Source: Actinostola sp. cb2023 | Taxonomy: Eukaryota > Cnidaria > Anthozoa > Actiniaria > Actinostolidae | Direction: 5' to 3' | Length of the DNA: 64,000 bases | Assembly: GCA_033675265.1 (NCBI GenBank) | Contig: JAUJYZ010001494.1 | Location: 949,467 to 1,013,466, forward strand | The notes under the pieces: generated by a model | What the model was told of the DNA's origin: nothing | The model's input: the letters and a program-made list of their open reading frames with translations, nothing else | The model's database searches: none | Part shown: piece after piece, positions 12,333 to 24,655 of the stretch | How positions within the stretch are numbered: position 1 is the stretch's first letter | Layout: every line of letters starts with the position of its first letter | Position numbers and translations under genes: made by a program

Positions 12333-12366
12333 GCAAGCATAAGCGAAGCACTAGAGGCCTTATGAC
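12333..12366. repeat. Isolated relative of the 55-bp satellite unit
   Basis: GACGCAAGCATAAGCG followed by a near match to CACAAGAGGCCTTATG is the core of the satellite at 35782-37018, present here once. It may be the ancestral MITE-derived form. Confidence 0.5.
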
Positions 12367-12584
12367 TTCCATCCAGCCCGTAAAGCAGCGCTAGACAAGA
12401 GAACACACTCTAAACAGAAAGTAGCAGGACGTGCAGCCAAGACAGTATCATATTATCGGTGTAAAGGATTAGTACACGTACAGCTATGGGATCAGGTAAT
12501 TTATATGAAGATCATTTTGCCAATTAGTTACGTGAGAGTATTTAGCCGTTTTTAATTTATGGAAATGTTGCGATAATATTAGAA

Positions 12585-12720
12585 AACATGGTTCACAAAA
12601 ACGACGTTTCGACGTTGCCATGACGTCATCATCTGGACAAAAGTTCAGAGTTCGAAAAGGCAATAAATAAAAATATAAACAAAGCAAAACCTAAATAAAA
12701 AATAAATAAAAATGTCAAAC
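12585..12720. mobile_element. Retroposon-like 3' tail
   Basis: ACGTTTCGACG...GACGTCATCATC followed by A-rich AATAAAAATAAA-type sequence resembles 3' segments of LINE or Penelope-like elements. A related motif (TACGTTTCGATGACATC) occurs at 46964-46985. No reverse transcriptase is present. Assignment is from memory and weak. Confidence 0.25.
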
Positions 12721-12911
12721 AATTCATGTTTTGCACGTCAGTTTGATTATTCAAAACTCTTTATTTGATATTTTTATTTATTTCGCCTATTTGTTTTTGT
12801 TTTGTTTAATTTTTAAAGCTTTTTACAAAGTCACTTATACACCCTGTGCATATATCGATTTCTGTAATTTGCATAAATTTGAAAAAACTAAAACCACCAT
12901 AAAGTAGTAAG

Positions 12912-12979
12912 TGTTTGAAAGGCATGCTCGAGAATCCATCGGTGCTCTTCGGATGGATTCTCGAGCATGTTTGAAAGGC
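12912..12979. repeat. 17-bp hairpin framed by 12-bp direct repeats
   Basis: Perfect arms ATGCTCGAGAATCCATC (12924-12940) and its reverse complement (12952-12968), loop 11 bases. TGTTTGAAAGGC occurs as a direct repeat immediately outside on each side (12912-12923 and 12968-12979), as expected of a tiny insertion with target duplication or a template-switch event. Confidence 0.65.
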
Positions 12980-14428
12980 GGTGCAAAATACATGGAAACG
13001 AGGCATTTAGGGCCAAAGTCCGGTTTCTGGCACAAACGTTTGTAATTTCAAGTCACGATAACTTTTCAGGATTTCGTAGTACAGCTCTAAAATTTGGTGT
13101 GCTCATTTTTGAAAACACTCTCTTCAAAGAGATGGTCAGATATTGCTGTAACATATTCTCAATAATAAAGGAAATGAGATATCTTTCCACTTTACATTTT
13201 TTCACTTCCACTGATTTTTCAGTTTTTCGATTCTTTCAACAAACGGAAACATTTCTGCATTAATTTTAATTTTAGCCGGAATTACTACACCTCCCTTTCC
13301 CTCCCCCTCCCTTGGAGAGCCTGCTATTTTTAACATTAAAATAATACTAATTAGTACCAAATGTTGCACGGATTTAGCATTAACTGATGCTGTAGAGACT
13401 AACAGTGTGTATATGTTGTCTTCCTGGAGAGCGATGAAATGTGGTACGTGTGTCGCAATATATAACTAGTCTGGCTTCAACCACATCGATGTAGTGTTGC
13501 TTAGAGTTGGTAATTATTACACAAATATAAACAACATCAATTTAAATGAGGCTGCGATGGGAATATGCAGCGACTCATTCTCTCAATACCATAGTTACTT
13601 TGTTCGAAATATCATGCAGCATTTTAACGACACAATTCAAAGTAAAATTCAATGCAGATTTACACTCCGATCTCTATGACTTTACCTAAACAAACATTAC
13701 CTGCATGGGTGACTGGTCGATAAGTTAATACCATGTAAAGTTGCTGGTAATGTCCTGGACAATAAGAGCTTGAAGGGTCAAAGTGTGACCGAGTTCAGAG
13801 TGAATGACAATCGCTTGAATTACCGTAACAAATTTAAGGTACAAAACAATGAACATCGAGAAACGATCGAATGTGCAACATGACGACCAACACGCAACCA
13901 CTCCTGCCACGTAATTCTGTACGATATGTTTTTAGCCATGACAGCCGGCAAGTGTCGTCACGTGACCCGACACTAAACACGGCTGCGTAGCAGACTAGCA
14001 TTGACTTTCAGACCAGGAAAAGTGACGGGTCTGAATAGATTTCACTTGTGATGACAGGTTAGCAGCAGGCGAAAGGATGTTTTCTTCACTGACATCAGCA
14101 GGAGACTGCTCCAAGCGTTATAAACAACGTACACAAATAGAATAGATTCCTAATTCATTAAATGAATCAGTTTGTAAATAAAATGCAATTGTACCTCGTC
14201 AAGTTGTGTTAATGTAACTGATAACCGCGACCGCCCAAGGCTCCTACGTTCACTGGGTATAAACACCACGTAGACTCCTTTTGGTGAAACTCCGAGAGAT
14301 TCTCGCCTCACTCCCCTCGCGTCTTTTCGTCTCGTCTCATTCTCTCGCGGCCAGAACAACGACTCTCGGCGGAGTTTCGTGGAAGAGTAGGGACTGTTTT
14401 GTCAGTTTACCGCGTTTGCTGATCTCTG
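12980..14428. other. Gene-free stretch
   Basis: No convincing exon, repeat array or RNA gene seen. Open frames are under 100 codons and lack recognisable motifs. Confidence 0.4.
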
Positions 14429-14699
14429 TATACACCTATTTCAAAAAACGTTGGCATCTGAAATCTGAATCTGGAATCTGAAATCTGAATCTGTGACCTA
14501 AAAACACTCGTAGCCAAACTATTCGCCAACGCAGGTCTTTGCCTGAAGGTCGTGGCATGATTCCAGTAATTACAAGATAGATCTCACAACTCATTCCACA
14601 ATAATAATAAAGTTTTTGTGCATTACAATCCCTCTCGGTCTCAGATTTCAGATTCAGATCCAGATTTCAGATGCCAACGTTTTTTGAAATAGGTGTATA
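14429..14699. mobile_element. MITE with TATACACCTATTTCAAAAAA ends, copy 1
   Basis: The left end TATACACCTATTTCAAAAAA, then ATCTGAAATCTGAATC blocks, is mirrored by AGATTTCAGATTCAGATC and TTTTTTGAAATAGGTGTATA at the right end. The same termini bound elements at 34971-35542 and 52184-52478. Confidence 0.75.
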
Positions 14700-14737
14700 A
14701 AGCACTCTGATCACGTACACATGACTTACCGACTCTA

Positions 14738-14925
14738 CATGGTATTAATGTAGAGTCATGGTATTAATGTAGAGTCATGGTATTAATGTAGAGTCATGGT
14801 ATTAATCAATGTAGAGTCATGGTATTAATGTAGAGTCATGGTATTAATGTAGAGTCATGGTATTAATGTAGAGTCATGGTATTAATGTAGAGTCATGGTA
14901 TTAATGTAGAGTCATGGTATTAATT
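14738..14925. repeat. 19-bp tandem array, about 10 units
   Basis: Units of TAGAGTCATGGTATTAATG, near identical, with one unit carrying an extra ATCA. Ends abruptly at the AAAC array. Confidence 0.9.
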
Positions 14926-14949
14926 ATTATTACATCCTTCTTTGTCTTT

Positions 14950-15287
14950 CAACAAACAAACAAACAAACAAACAAACAAACAAATAAACAAACAAACACT
15001 GAAACAAACAAACACTGAAACAAACAAACAAACAAACACTGAAACAAACAAACAAACAAACACTGAAACAAACAAACAAACAAACAAATACTGAAACAAA
15101 CAAACAAACAAACACTGAAACAAACAAACAAACAAATACTGAAACAAACAAACAAACAAACACTGAAACAAACAAACAAACAAACACTGAAACAAACAAA
15201 CAAACAAACAAATAAACAAACAAAACAAACAAACACTGAAACAAACAAACAAACACTGAAACAAACAAACAACACAAACAAACAACA
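14950..15287. repeat. AAAC / ACTGAAAC tandem array
   Basis: AAACAAACAAAC runs punctuated by CACTGAAAC about every 24-32 bases. Produces long low-complexity open frames on the minus strand that are not genes. Confidence 0.9.
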
Positions 15288-15664
15288 CACGTGTACACAC
15301 CAACACACGTGTACACAACAACACACGTGTACACAACAACACACGTGTACACAACAACACACGTGTACACACCAACACACGTGTACACAACAACACACGT
15401 GTACACAACAACACACGTGTACACAACAACACACGTGTACACAGCAACACACGTGTACACAACAACCCACGTGTACACAACAACCCACGTGCACACAACA
15501 ACATACGTGCACACAACAACACACGTGTACACAACAACACAAGTGTACACAACAACACACGTGTACACAACAACACACGTGTACACAACAACACACGTGT
15601 ACACAACAACACACGTGTACACAACAACACACGTGTACACAACAACACACGTGTACACAACAAC
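15288..15664. repeat. 18-bp tandem array of E-box (CACGTG) units
   Basis: About 21 units of ACACACGTGTACACAACA. By eye, 19 units keep CACGTG intact; exceptions include TACGTG and CAAGTG. CACGTG is the canonical site for bHLH-zip factors. Whether it is used here is unknown. Confidence 0.9.
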
Positions 15665-16229
15665 AACACAAACCAAGAAACAAAACAACAACACAAACCA
15701 ACAACACAAACCAAGAAACAAAACCAATTAACTCAAGAACACACAAAGAATCAAACAAAGCAAACATAAAACTCTTGTCAAAACAAACTTGTAAACAAAA
15801 CAAACAAACAAAACAACAAACAAACAAAACAACAAACAAACAAACAAAACAAAACAAACAAACAAACAAACATACAAAAAACAAACAAAAAAACAAACAA
15901 ACAAAACAACAAACAAACAAACAAACAAAACAAACAAACAAAACAAACAAGCAAACAAACAAACAAACAAAAACAAACAAACAAAACAACAACAAACAAA
16001 ACAAAACAAAACAAACAAACAAAACAAACAAACAAACAAACAAACAAAAAAAACAAAACAAACAAACAAACATACAAAAAACAAACAAAACAACAAACAA
16101 ACAAAACAACAAACAAACAAACAAAACAAACAAAAAAAACAAACAAACAAACAAGCAAACAAACAAACAAGCAAACAAAACAAACAAGCCAACAAACAAG
16201 CAAACAAGCAAGCAAACAAACAAGCAAAC

Positions 16230-16262
<33 letters not shown>

Positions 16263-16362
16263 AAAAACAAACAATCGAAACGAAAAAGAAGCAATCACAA
16301 ACAGAGAAAAATTGAAAACAAGAAACCAGAACAAACAAGACAAACAAAACAAAACAAACAAA
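15665..16362. repeat. (AAAC)n and AAC low-complexity block
   Basis: Imperfect AAAC with AAC and AAAAC variants, ending in a short (AAC)n run near 16233-16260. Frames of 150-480 codons rich in Cys, Leu, Phe and Val, or in Lys, Gln, Asn and Thr, arise solely from this composition. Confidence 0.9.
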
Positions 16363-16921
16363 TCCGAGGAAGGAAAAGACAGAGATTGAGGTATGTCCGC
16401 AAACAAATCTAATTTCTATATACGGCAAAACTCTGTGCGAACACACGGCACGTAGTCCAGAACTGGCCCCACTTTTCGATAATTACTCGGGCCCTTCCGA
16501 AGGAAGCCCGAGTTAGAAAATACACTTTCTTTTTTTTTTTTTTTTTTTTTTTCAGGTGAAGGAATGACAAAAAAATGCGAAGAATGCGATGTATTTGATC
16601 CTATCGAGTTTCAAGATTTCTCATCATAGATCTTCAAGCTATTAAGTTCAGGATTGTAGTTGATCATTCCACGATGAAGCTAAGGCGCGTTTGCTTTTGT
16701 TATAAATGAAACGACATCTTTCAGAGTGGGCCCACACGAATAGCCGTATGCTTTTGTCTGTGAAATGAGCCTGTTTAAAGCCCGTGTTTTATCGGCTGTT
16801 CTATAACGCCTTTCCACGAACTCGAACTCATATCCAAAAATGAATTGAAAAGCAAATGAACATGACCTCGCTATGCGATGTTTGTTGCTTAATTGTAATA
16901 TTACGTGTACAGTTATGTCCT

Positions 16922-17476
16922 TGAGTATTTATAATTAAACTCACGACCAGCGATGTAGCAACATCTATTGACAGAAAGCTATATGTACAGAAGTCATGCA
17001 AACAATCGAACCAGTCGAGTTATTTTCAGTAACTCACGATGGATATTTTTATTTTATTCCACGTTTGAAAAATTCGTGTTCTTTTCAGTAAGATGACAGT
17101 TGTAAAGTGATCCTTATCTGAGTCATACATCTATTAGGCGACCTAATTTTAGAACCGTTGATTTAAAACCGAATTTCCACGCTCAAAACAGGTCAGTGAA
17201 CGGCAAAAATACAATCGAAATCAAAACGTCCTTAGATTTTAGGGATCTATTACAGAAGAAGACGCTCAATGACGAGGGAGAATTGTGTCTGACTCATAGA
17301 TAAAGATCTCCGCGGACTCTTGTTATAATTAAACTCACGACCAACGCCGGTCATGTATAACTCCATCTATTGACAGAAAGCTATATGTACAGAAGTCATG
17401 CAAACAGTCGAGCCAGTCGAGTTATTTTCAGTAACTCATGATGGATGTTTATTTTATTCCACGTTTGAAAAATTCA
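16922..17476. repeat. Direct repeat pair, about 150 bp each
   Basis: 16922-17075 and 17322-17476 share TATAATTAAACTCACGACCA, then CTATTGACAGAAAGC, CAAACA(A/G)TCGA and TTCCACGTTTGAAAAATTC, with scattered changes. The spacing of about 400 bp suggests a local duplication. No LTR hallmarks (TG...CA with primer site) were recognised. Confidence 0.6.
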
Positions 17477-17639
17477 GAAGGAAAAGGAATCGTAAAAATC
17501 GTACTTCAAAACTACAAAGGTCAATAGTTCGTAAATCGAGATCGTATAGCCCTTCATCTGGCAGACATATAGTCTCCCTCGTCACGCAACTGTCAGTCAT
17601 TGTCAGGTCTCTCCTCACGCAACTGACATTGTCCTTTTC

Positions 17640-19040
17640 ATAAGCCCGAGTGTACGCTCATTGAGCGTCTTGTTATATAAATATTGGGCGCGAAAGAAAT
17701 ATAAAGACTACGAGAAGCGCGCGCGTAATCTAGTGGGTCCAGGGAAGTTTATCTGAGCATGAGCCACCACATCCAATCAAAAATCCTCACGAGCCCGCTA
17801 TTATTGTTTATAGCGGTAATTCTTCGAAATGGACGCATTTGCCGCCGAGTTTTACTTACAGATTTTATACGATAACAAAATTCACAAAGAAAACAACGTC
17901 CTTTATTTTTTTCTTTTCTTATTTGCATACCCAGAAATCAGAGACATGCCTGGTCGCGCAGCTCATTATTCATAAGCTTTTCGTACATTTACATATCAAA
18001 GAGAAATGGTAGAAATGTATGGCAAAACATAGAAAATCAGAAATATCTGAAGAACTAAACTTCGGATGCAAACTCCCGATAGCTAATTCACAAGTTTAAT
18101 GTTTTGGGTGCTCGAATCGAGTACACTTCTTACAATCAAGCGAAAATAAAGTATGACAAAATCGATTTCAAAAATCGCTCTCTCAACAACATCTCACCTC
18201 TGTCATTTACTGTAAAAGGCCGCCAAATTGAGTAAATTCCTAAAAGTTGGAGTCCGGTAGCAGCTTCGTCGAGCGTGGTACACACTTTCCCGATAGCCAG
18301 TTCGAAAGGACATCATCTAATCTCACAGAATATCACACTTGTTTGGCCATAAATTCCACTTCTAATATGACAAAGTCCAGCCAAAGATAAGCTAAATTCC
18401 ACTTTCGCCGATACAGAAGCATACTGAGTAAATATACTGTTTTCACCGTTGTTTTTCACTTGGTAAACGCTTCTGTCAAGATTATTTGGATCGCCATGTT
18501 TACATAAGTAGCCTGGCCTGTTAGATTACACAGGAAACCCAGAGATAGTTAGCTGAGTTAGGCTCAAAAAGCGAGAAATAGGAGAGACGATGGAGGGGAA
18601 GGGGTTCAACTTTGGGCTTCCTGTGGTAAATACCATTTTCGTATCTTTTTGCTAAATTTGCAATTATTTTAAAATGTAGAGGCTGTATGATCAAGATCGC
18701 TTCACACTATTAGTTTGTGATTCAGATTTCACATAGTTTACATGAATTTGAGCATAATCTTTTGATTCTGGGTAACTCCGCTGACACAAATAATCGTAGA
18801 CGCAAAATGTCTCTGATTTCTGGCAATGGTTAGCGTAGCTCAAGAGATTTTTTGCTGGCTTTTCTCACTTTTTTCACCAAAAAGATTGTGGTTTTTTTCT
18901 TATTTTCTACACAGATATCATTGCAAAGTTGTTGTGTGTTTCCCTATTTACTTTAGAAGTACTTTTCTGTCGTTTTTAGTGTGTTTTCTTTTTCCAATGA
19001 GAAACAAAACGCCAAGTGCTCTTTGAGGGTGATATCAATT
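17640..19040. other. Gene-free stretch
   Basis: No recognisable coding or repeat structure beyond a 15-bp inverted match (CAGAAATCAGAGACA at about 17931 and its complement at about 18811). Confidence 0.4.
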
Positions 19041-19121
19041 ATTATTATTATTATTATTATTATTATTTTTATTTTTAATCTATTAATATATTTATTACAG
19101 TTCTTCACTATTTAAGATTTA

Positions 19122-19765
19122 TAAAATGGTTTTCCATGTTTTGTGCTCTTATATCAACACGCGGGATGTTGGGAGAACACGAGAAAAACAAAACATGGAA
19201 AACCATTTTATAAAGCTTTTATAAAATAACTGCAAGGATTTCTTTCGTAAAAATCCTTTATTTACGCGAGGTTTTACTGATCAAATTTTCAATTCTCCTG
19301 AAAAGCGTCAGAAATCGCCCATCATCCAATCAAATCTCACGAAAGAAATCAAAATGGCAAAGCGACTCGACAACTTTCATCAGTGTGCCGTTTCCCCGTT
19401 TGGTGTTTTGACACGAAAAACGTTTTGAAGAATGCTATTTTCTGTCAGAAAATCACGATCAATGACGAAGAGTCGTCAAACTTTCTGAAATATTTGACAA
19501 CTTGATGAGTGGAGCACGAAGTCAGGTAGCCAATATCCACAGTTTTTGTCGTATTTTTGAATTTTTCATCGCTTTTCTCGACAAGAATGTATAAACAATG
19601 GACGTTTCTGAGACATTTCAAGATATTTTTTCTCTTTGACATATTTTACTAGAGATATGAATGTTCTGGCGAACCGGCCGTGTAGCTACAAGAATCGCTC
19701 TGTTTTCACTCTTTTGTCAGTATAAATAAACGGCTATCTTTTCTTGATATTTTCAGTCGTACATT
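19122..19765. repeat. Dispersed repeat block, copy 1
   Basis: Begins with a hairpin (ATAAAATGGTTTTCCATG at 19122 pairing with CATGGAAAACCATTTTAT near 19195-19215). It then carries AAGGATTTCTTTC, TTTACGCGAGGTTTTACTG, TTTCTCGACAAGAATG and TTGATATTTTCAGTCGTAC segments that recur in order at 21359-21550 (partial) and 21945-22625. Confidence 0.65.
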
Positions 19766-20622
19766 CGATGTGCCGACTTTTACTATTTTGCTTTGCTGCA
19801 ATTTTGACTTGAACAGTTTAGCATTGGACATTGGACAATCAAGTTTTCATATTCATCATCATGACATTTGACATGAAACTTTTTGAATTTAACACGCGAG
19901 TTCTGGTACTCATAATGTACCACTGAATATCCGTACGAAAACCGCCAAAATTCAACATCATTGATTCGGCATGCATGTTTAGTAGTCGTCATGAACTATC
20001 AAGTAACATGGTGGATCACATTTCTTTATATCTTTCGTGACATAACAATTATTAACCCACCGCTTATATCTATACGTGGAGGTCAACGTCGCCGGTTGAG
20101 AATATATTTATCTCGTGCATGTTAATACGTAGTACGTGCAATTCACGACATAGTACATTTACTAGAAAGATGCGAAGGTTCACAAAATGTTGATCTTGGA
20201 GTTGTTGTTGTAAAGCTTGATTACCTTTATCGAGTAGCTGTCAATCCACAGGTAGCCCAAGGTATTTATGAGAGGCTTGTTATCGAGCTGTATATAAGGC
20301 TTTGTATGGGACCTTAGGCTCTGGTCGATAACTCCGTAAATAATAAAGCCAATGAACTCTAGCCTTCCTGTAGAGTTGTTTGTGTCGTTGTTGATCTCTG
20401 GTAGCGATTTCAGGTCATTCGGGCAATTTTTAGCTGAGCTCTCCCCCCTGGCAGGGATGCTCGTCGTCCCTTTTAGGGTTTTTTTTCGTGCTTTGGTCCC
20501 ACTTAGGGTGTCAGAAATAAAAATGACCACCAATAGAGTTTTCCGGTCCCTTTTAGGGTAACGTTCTTTAAAGTCAAAATTGCAGCAAAGCAAAATAGTA
20601 AAAGTCGGCACATCGAATGCGT
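19763..20622. mobile_element. Inverted-repeat element, about 860 bp
   Basis: About 50 bases starting CATTCGATGTGCCGAC are the reverse complement of the segment ending GTCGGCACATCGAATG at 20573-20622. It starts exactly where copies 2 and 3 of the surrounding repeat block continue differently. The interior includes an ACCCTAAAAGGGAC-type segment (on the minus strand, about 20460-20570) resembling an abundant anthozoan repeat known to me from memory. Confidence 0.5.
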
Positions 20623-21358
20623 AATGTTGAATGTTGAATGTAAATGTTGGACATCGAAATTGAAAAGTATAATATACAATGCTGAAGGGTGTGTACAAAA
20701 TACACCATGTCAAATGTCGAATGGGAAATGTAGCCCAAAATACAAAAAGTGCAATGTCAAATAGAACAATCGAATTTTGGCGGGGATGGAACACCATAGA
20801 AGCCTGACACATCATATTTTTGAATGCCCAGGAATTTACATCGAGTCAAAATAATACAATGATCAATAGATATAAATACTAGGAAGAGCTTCGAGGCTGT
20901 TGTGTATATACTCTGTATGGGACTCTATAAAAACTGGCCGAAATACGGTGCGAAAATTTTACGAACTAACATGTATTTGGTATCAAAATGTCCATAAAAG
21001 AGCGGGCTATGCTAATCCGTAGTTAATTTCGTGACTAGGCCTGTGTAGTTTCAATAAAAGCTATTTTTGTGGGCTGACAGGCCAGTTTGAGGTCATGTCA
21101 CGCCAATTCTCTTGTAAGGTAGACCCATTCAACTAAAAAAATACGGTACTTTTTTGCATCGAATTTCAATTATAACCGAATAATATGGTCCACGAAAGAT
21201 CAAACAAACTAAATCCGTCGTTAACTTTTTAGTTATATGCATTTATACGAGGAAAATTGCAAAAAACCTTGAATTTGAGCCCATGTTTGTATGTACTAGA
21301 ATGTGGGGGCGTGCCAGAGAAATTCTAGCTGACTACTTGTGACAAATCTTTCCCGATG

Positions 21359-21900
21359 TTTCTCGACAAGAATGTATAAACGATGGACGTTTCTGAGACC
21401 GCATTTCAAGATATTTTTTCTCTTTGACATATTTTACTAGAGATATGAATGTTCTGGCGAACCCACCGTGTAGCTACAAGAATCGCTCTGTTTTCACTCT
21501 TTTGTCAGTATAAATACGGCTATCTTTTCTTGATATTTTCAGTCGTACACTTGAGAAAATATGTGTAGCTATAGAACTTACAAAATGGTTAGTATGTGAT
21601 TGAGAAAACTGAGCCGTTATAAGCTTATTTAGTTTTCTTCGTTATTGTGGACAACAATGTGTTTGAATTCTTGCAAAATTAATTTTCGGTTTAAAATCAT
21701 CAAAACTCACATCTACATAGAACTTGAACTTAACTAAACAAGAAAAACTGTAATTCTATGGCTTTTGTTTAGTAAATAAAACATGTTTGACAACAGAAAT
21801 AAATACTTTTGTGGTCGATCAAATCCACTGCATCGCTTCAAGGTTGTTCAAGGTCATGAACCATGTTTATGTGCTCTTATATCACATAGCTTTTAGCCAA
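21359..21900. repeat. Dispersed repeat block, copy 2 (partial)
   Basis: Starts inside the block (TTTCTCGACAAGAATGTATA) and continues through ATTTTCAGTCGTACACTTGAG, AAAATGGTTAGTATGTGATT and GGTCGATCAAATCCACTGC. It is collinear with 22427-22950, so 21359-21900 and 21945-22960 look like a tandem duplication. Confidence 0.65.
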
Positions 21901-21944
21901 TCAGAGCGCGCGTTATATATATGTTATTTTATAATTAAGCATTA

Positions 21945-22960
21945 GAAAACGCTTTTCCATGTTCTGTGCTCTGATAGAAACACTTGGGATGTTGTGAGAA
22001 CACTACAAGGATTTCTTTCTTAAGAAATCCTTCATTTACGCGAGATTTTACTGATCAAATTTTCAATTCTCCTAAAAAGCGTCAGAAATCGCCTATCATC
22101 CAATCAAATCTCACGAAACAAATCAAAATGGCACTGAAAGCGACTCGACAACTTTTATCTGTGCAGTTTAGTGTTTTGACAGGAAAAACGTTTTGAAAAA
22201 TGATATTTTCTGTCAGAAAATTACAGAAGAATGCTTGTTACACTTTGTGTTTGTATCCTGTGAACACGAAACACGAAGAAAAGCGAGAAAAGCTGAGCCG
22301 AATCACGATCAATGACGAAGAGTCGTCAAACTTCCTGAAATATTTGACAACTTGATAAATGGAGCACGAAGTCAGGTAGCCAAATATCCACAGTTTTTGT
22401 CGTATTTTTGAATTTTTCATCGCTTTTCTCGACAAGAATGTGTAAACGATGGACGTTTCTGAGATATTTGAAGATATTTTTTCTCTTTGACAGTACTATT
22501 TTACTAGAGATATGAATGTTCTGGCGAACCCGCCGTGTAGCTACAAGAATCGCTCTGTTTTCACTGTTTTGTGAGTATAAATTCGGCTATCTTTTCTTGA
22601 TATTTTCAGTCGTACACTTGAGAAAATATGTGTAGCTATAGAACTTACAAAATGGTTAGTATGTGATTGAGAAAACTGAGCCGTTATATTTAGTTTTCTT
22701 CGTTTTTGTGAACAAAAATAATTGGACGATTCGTCGAGTCAGGTGAAATTGAAGCTCAATTCTTGCAAATTTTCGGTTTAAAATAAGCAAAATCACATCT
22801 AGATAGAACTTGAACTTAACTAAACAAGAAAAACTGTAATTCTATGGCTTTTGTTTAGTAAATAAAACATGTTTGACAACAGAAAAAATATATTTGTGGT
22901 CGATCAAATCCACTGCATCGCTTCAAGGTTGTTCAAGGTCATCGAAACCATGTTTCTATG
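21945..22960. repeat. Dispersed repeat block, copy 3
   Basis: Contains AAGGATTTCTTTC, TTTACGCGAGATTTTACTG, AATCACGATCAATGACGAAG and the same 3' half as copy 2. Differences from copy 1 include an extra segment with TGTTTGTATCCTGTGAACACG. No conserved ORF is shared between copies, arguing against coding function. Confidence 0.65.
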
Positions 22961-24279
22961 CTCTCAAGCATATGGGTATTTTGTCTGCGCATGCGCCAAC
23001 ACAGCATTGACCAGTGACGTCTGAACCATTTTACAGCTCGATAGCTCATTTTAAGGATATTTTGTAGGAGATCTACGCGTTTCTAAAGTTTAAACGTCAT
23101 GAAAATTTACTCATTTTTAAAGACGATAAACACTTCTTCCCCTGGGTATATCTTTGGCCGCTGTTATTTCTTTTGATGGCGAGATATTTTACATTGAAAT
23201 GCGACTGTGGTGTTTGGAGTTGGATGTTCAGCGTTAATTATTTCTACAATCAAGTATTCTACAGCACTGGATTAACGCTTGGTAATTGTGATGAAAGTAA
23301 ACTTTTAGAATTCTAATGAAATGGTCTTTCAAGTGGAAGCGATTTCGAGCTATGGCCCGGTGAATATGTAGAAGTATTCAATTTAGGTCGAACTTTAACG
23401 AGATATTTCTTGAAATTTTTACCGACCCCCAAGTTGGAGATAATTACCACAGCATTCATTCCTTTATATAATTTCAGTTTTTATAGAGAATGGGGCTTCA
23501 AAAAATGTATAGCTGTCAGATTTAATAGATTCTTCTCACCCTATACTCGGTGTAATGGCGGAATTGATGTTTTGTGTTACTTCTCGAAGCCATGGTTTTA
23601 TCATATCTTCGTCTATTTCCTTATTCTAAGTCTTTGAAAGTATAAATGAGAGAACAGACTTTGCAGAAAAATTAGTTGCTAAGAAAATTAAAACTTGTTT
23701 CCACTGTTTTGCATTGCAATAGTTTTGCTTACCATTTACGGGACTCGCGACGAGCAGAAATGTGGACTCCAAGCATTCAAGTCAAATTATCTTTCGATTT
23801 CTACCGACCCCCAAGCTGCTTAATGTTACGGAGGCGAAGATTATTCAATAGTCATTCCATTCATCACAATAAATGACTTTCAAAAAATGCATAGCTCCTG
23901 CTATGAATGTTCAAAGTGCATGTATACGGCGAAGACGGCAGCCATTGTCAGTTTAGCTTGTCATGTCTGGACCTCCCTCACCTTGCAATATGCAACTCAT
24001 AATACATCGTAAATACTGGTTATGACAACTGCAGCATGCCTTCAGCATTGATAAAATAGAATCCATCATTTTAGAGTTGCATATGTTCATATAGACAAGT
24101 TAATAAATAAATATATGAGAAAGAACTTCGCCATCTTGTTTGTTATTCCTGCATGGTATTTAAATTAGCGCGGGATGGCGCGGGATATATGCGCGTGTCA
24201 GAGGGTCTTTGTGTTCATGTTGGCATTTCACGCATGCGCAGACAAAATGCCCATGTGCTATGCTCTCATAGAACATGGG
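22946..24279. mobile_element. Inverted-repeat element, about 1.3 kb
   Basis: Left end (CCATGTTTCTATGCTCTC...TATTTTGTCTGCGCATGCG) is mirrored by CGCATGCGCAGACAAAATG...ATGCTCTCATAGAACATGG at the right. The interior has a short direct repeat of ACCGACCCCCAAG at about 23421 and 23804. No transposase. Confidence 0.6.
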
Positions 24280-24524
24280 TTATCAGCCAATCAGAGCGTG
24301 CGTTATATCATAGTTATTTTATAATTCCTCTTAAAGTAGTTTGACACTAGCAAAGTTGGTGGTTATATTTAGCATAATGTTCGTTTTAGTCTTAAGTTTG
24401 TTGTTTGTAAGTATCTGATGCATATTTTGTAGGAAAACTCTAAAATAGCATCCCCATAATGCACCGATATATATATTGATATAGAATTTGCAAATATACT
24501 TGAGTGCCATATTATATTATATTT

Positions 24525-24655
24525 GCAAATATTATATTATATTATATTATATATATTATATTATATTATATTATATTATATATATATTATATTATATTAT
24601 TATATTATATTATATTATATATTATATTATATTATATTATATTATATTATTATAC
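24525..24655. repeat. (ATATT)n-type microsatellite
   Basis: Imperfect TATAT/TATTA repeat giving Tyr/Ile-rich open frames in three frames, none genic. A shorter relative lies at 25128-25163. Confidence 0.9.

Noticed and set aside
14920..16446. Open frames of 150-485 codons rich in Cys/Val/Leu/Phe or in Lys/Gln/Thr/Asn
   Set aside because: Translation of CACGTG and AAAC tandem arrays on both strands; no domain, no start or splice context.
16922..17476. Possible LTR pair
   Set aside because: Direct repeats of about 150 bp only 400 bp apart lack TG...CA ends, primer-binding site and any gag-pol sequence.
20180..20815. 211-codon minus frame
   Set aside because: Runs through a dispersed repeat and an inverted-repeat element; no domain, and part matches an abundant repeat type.
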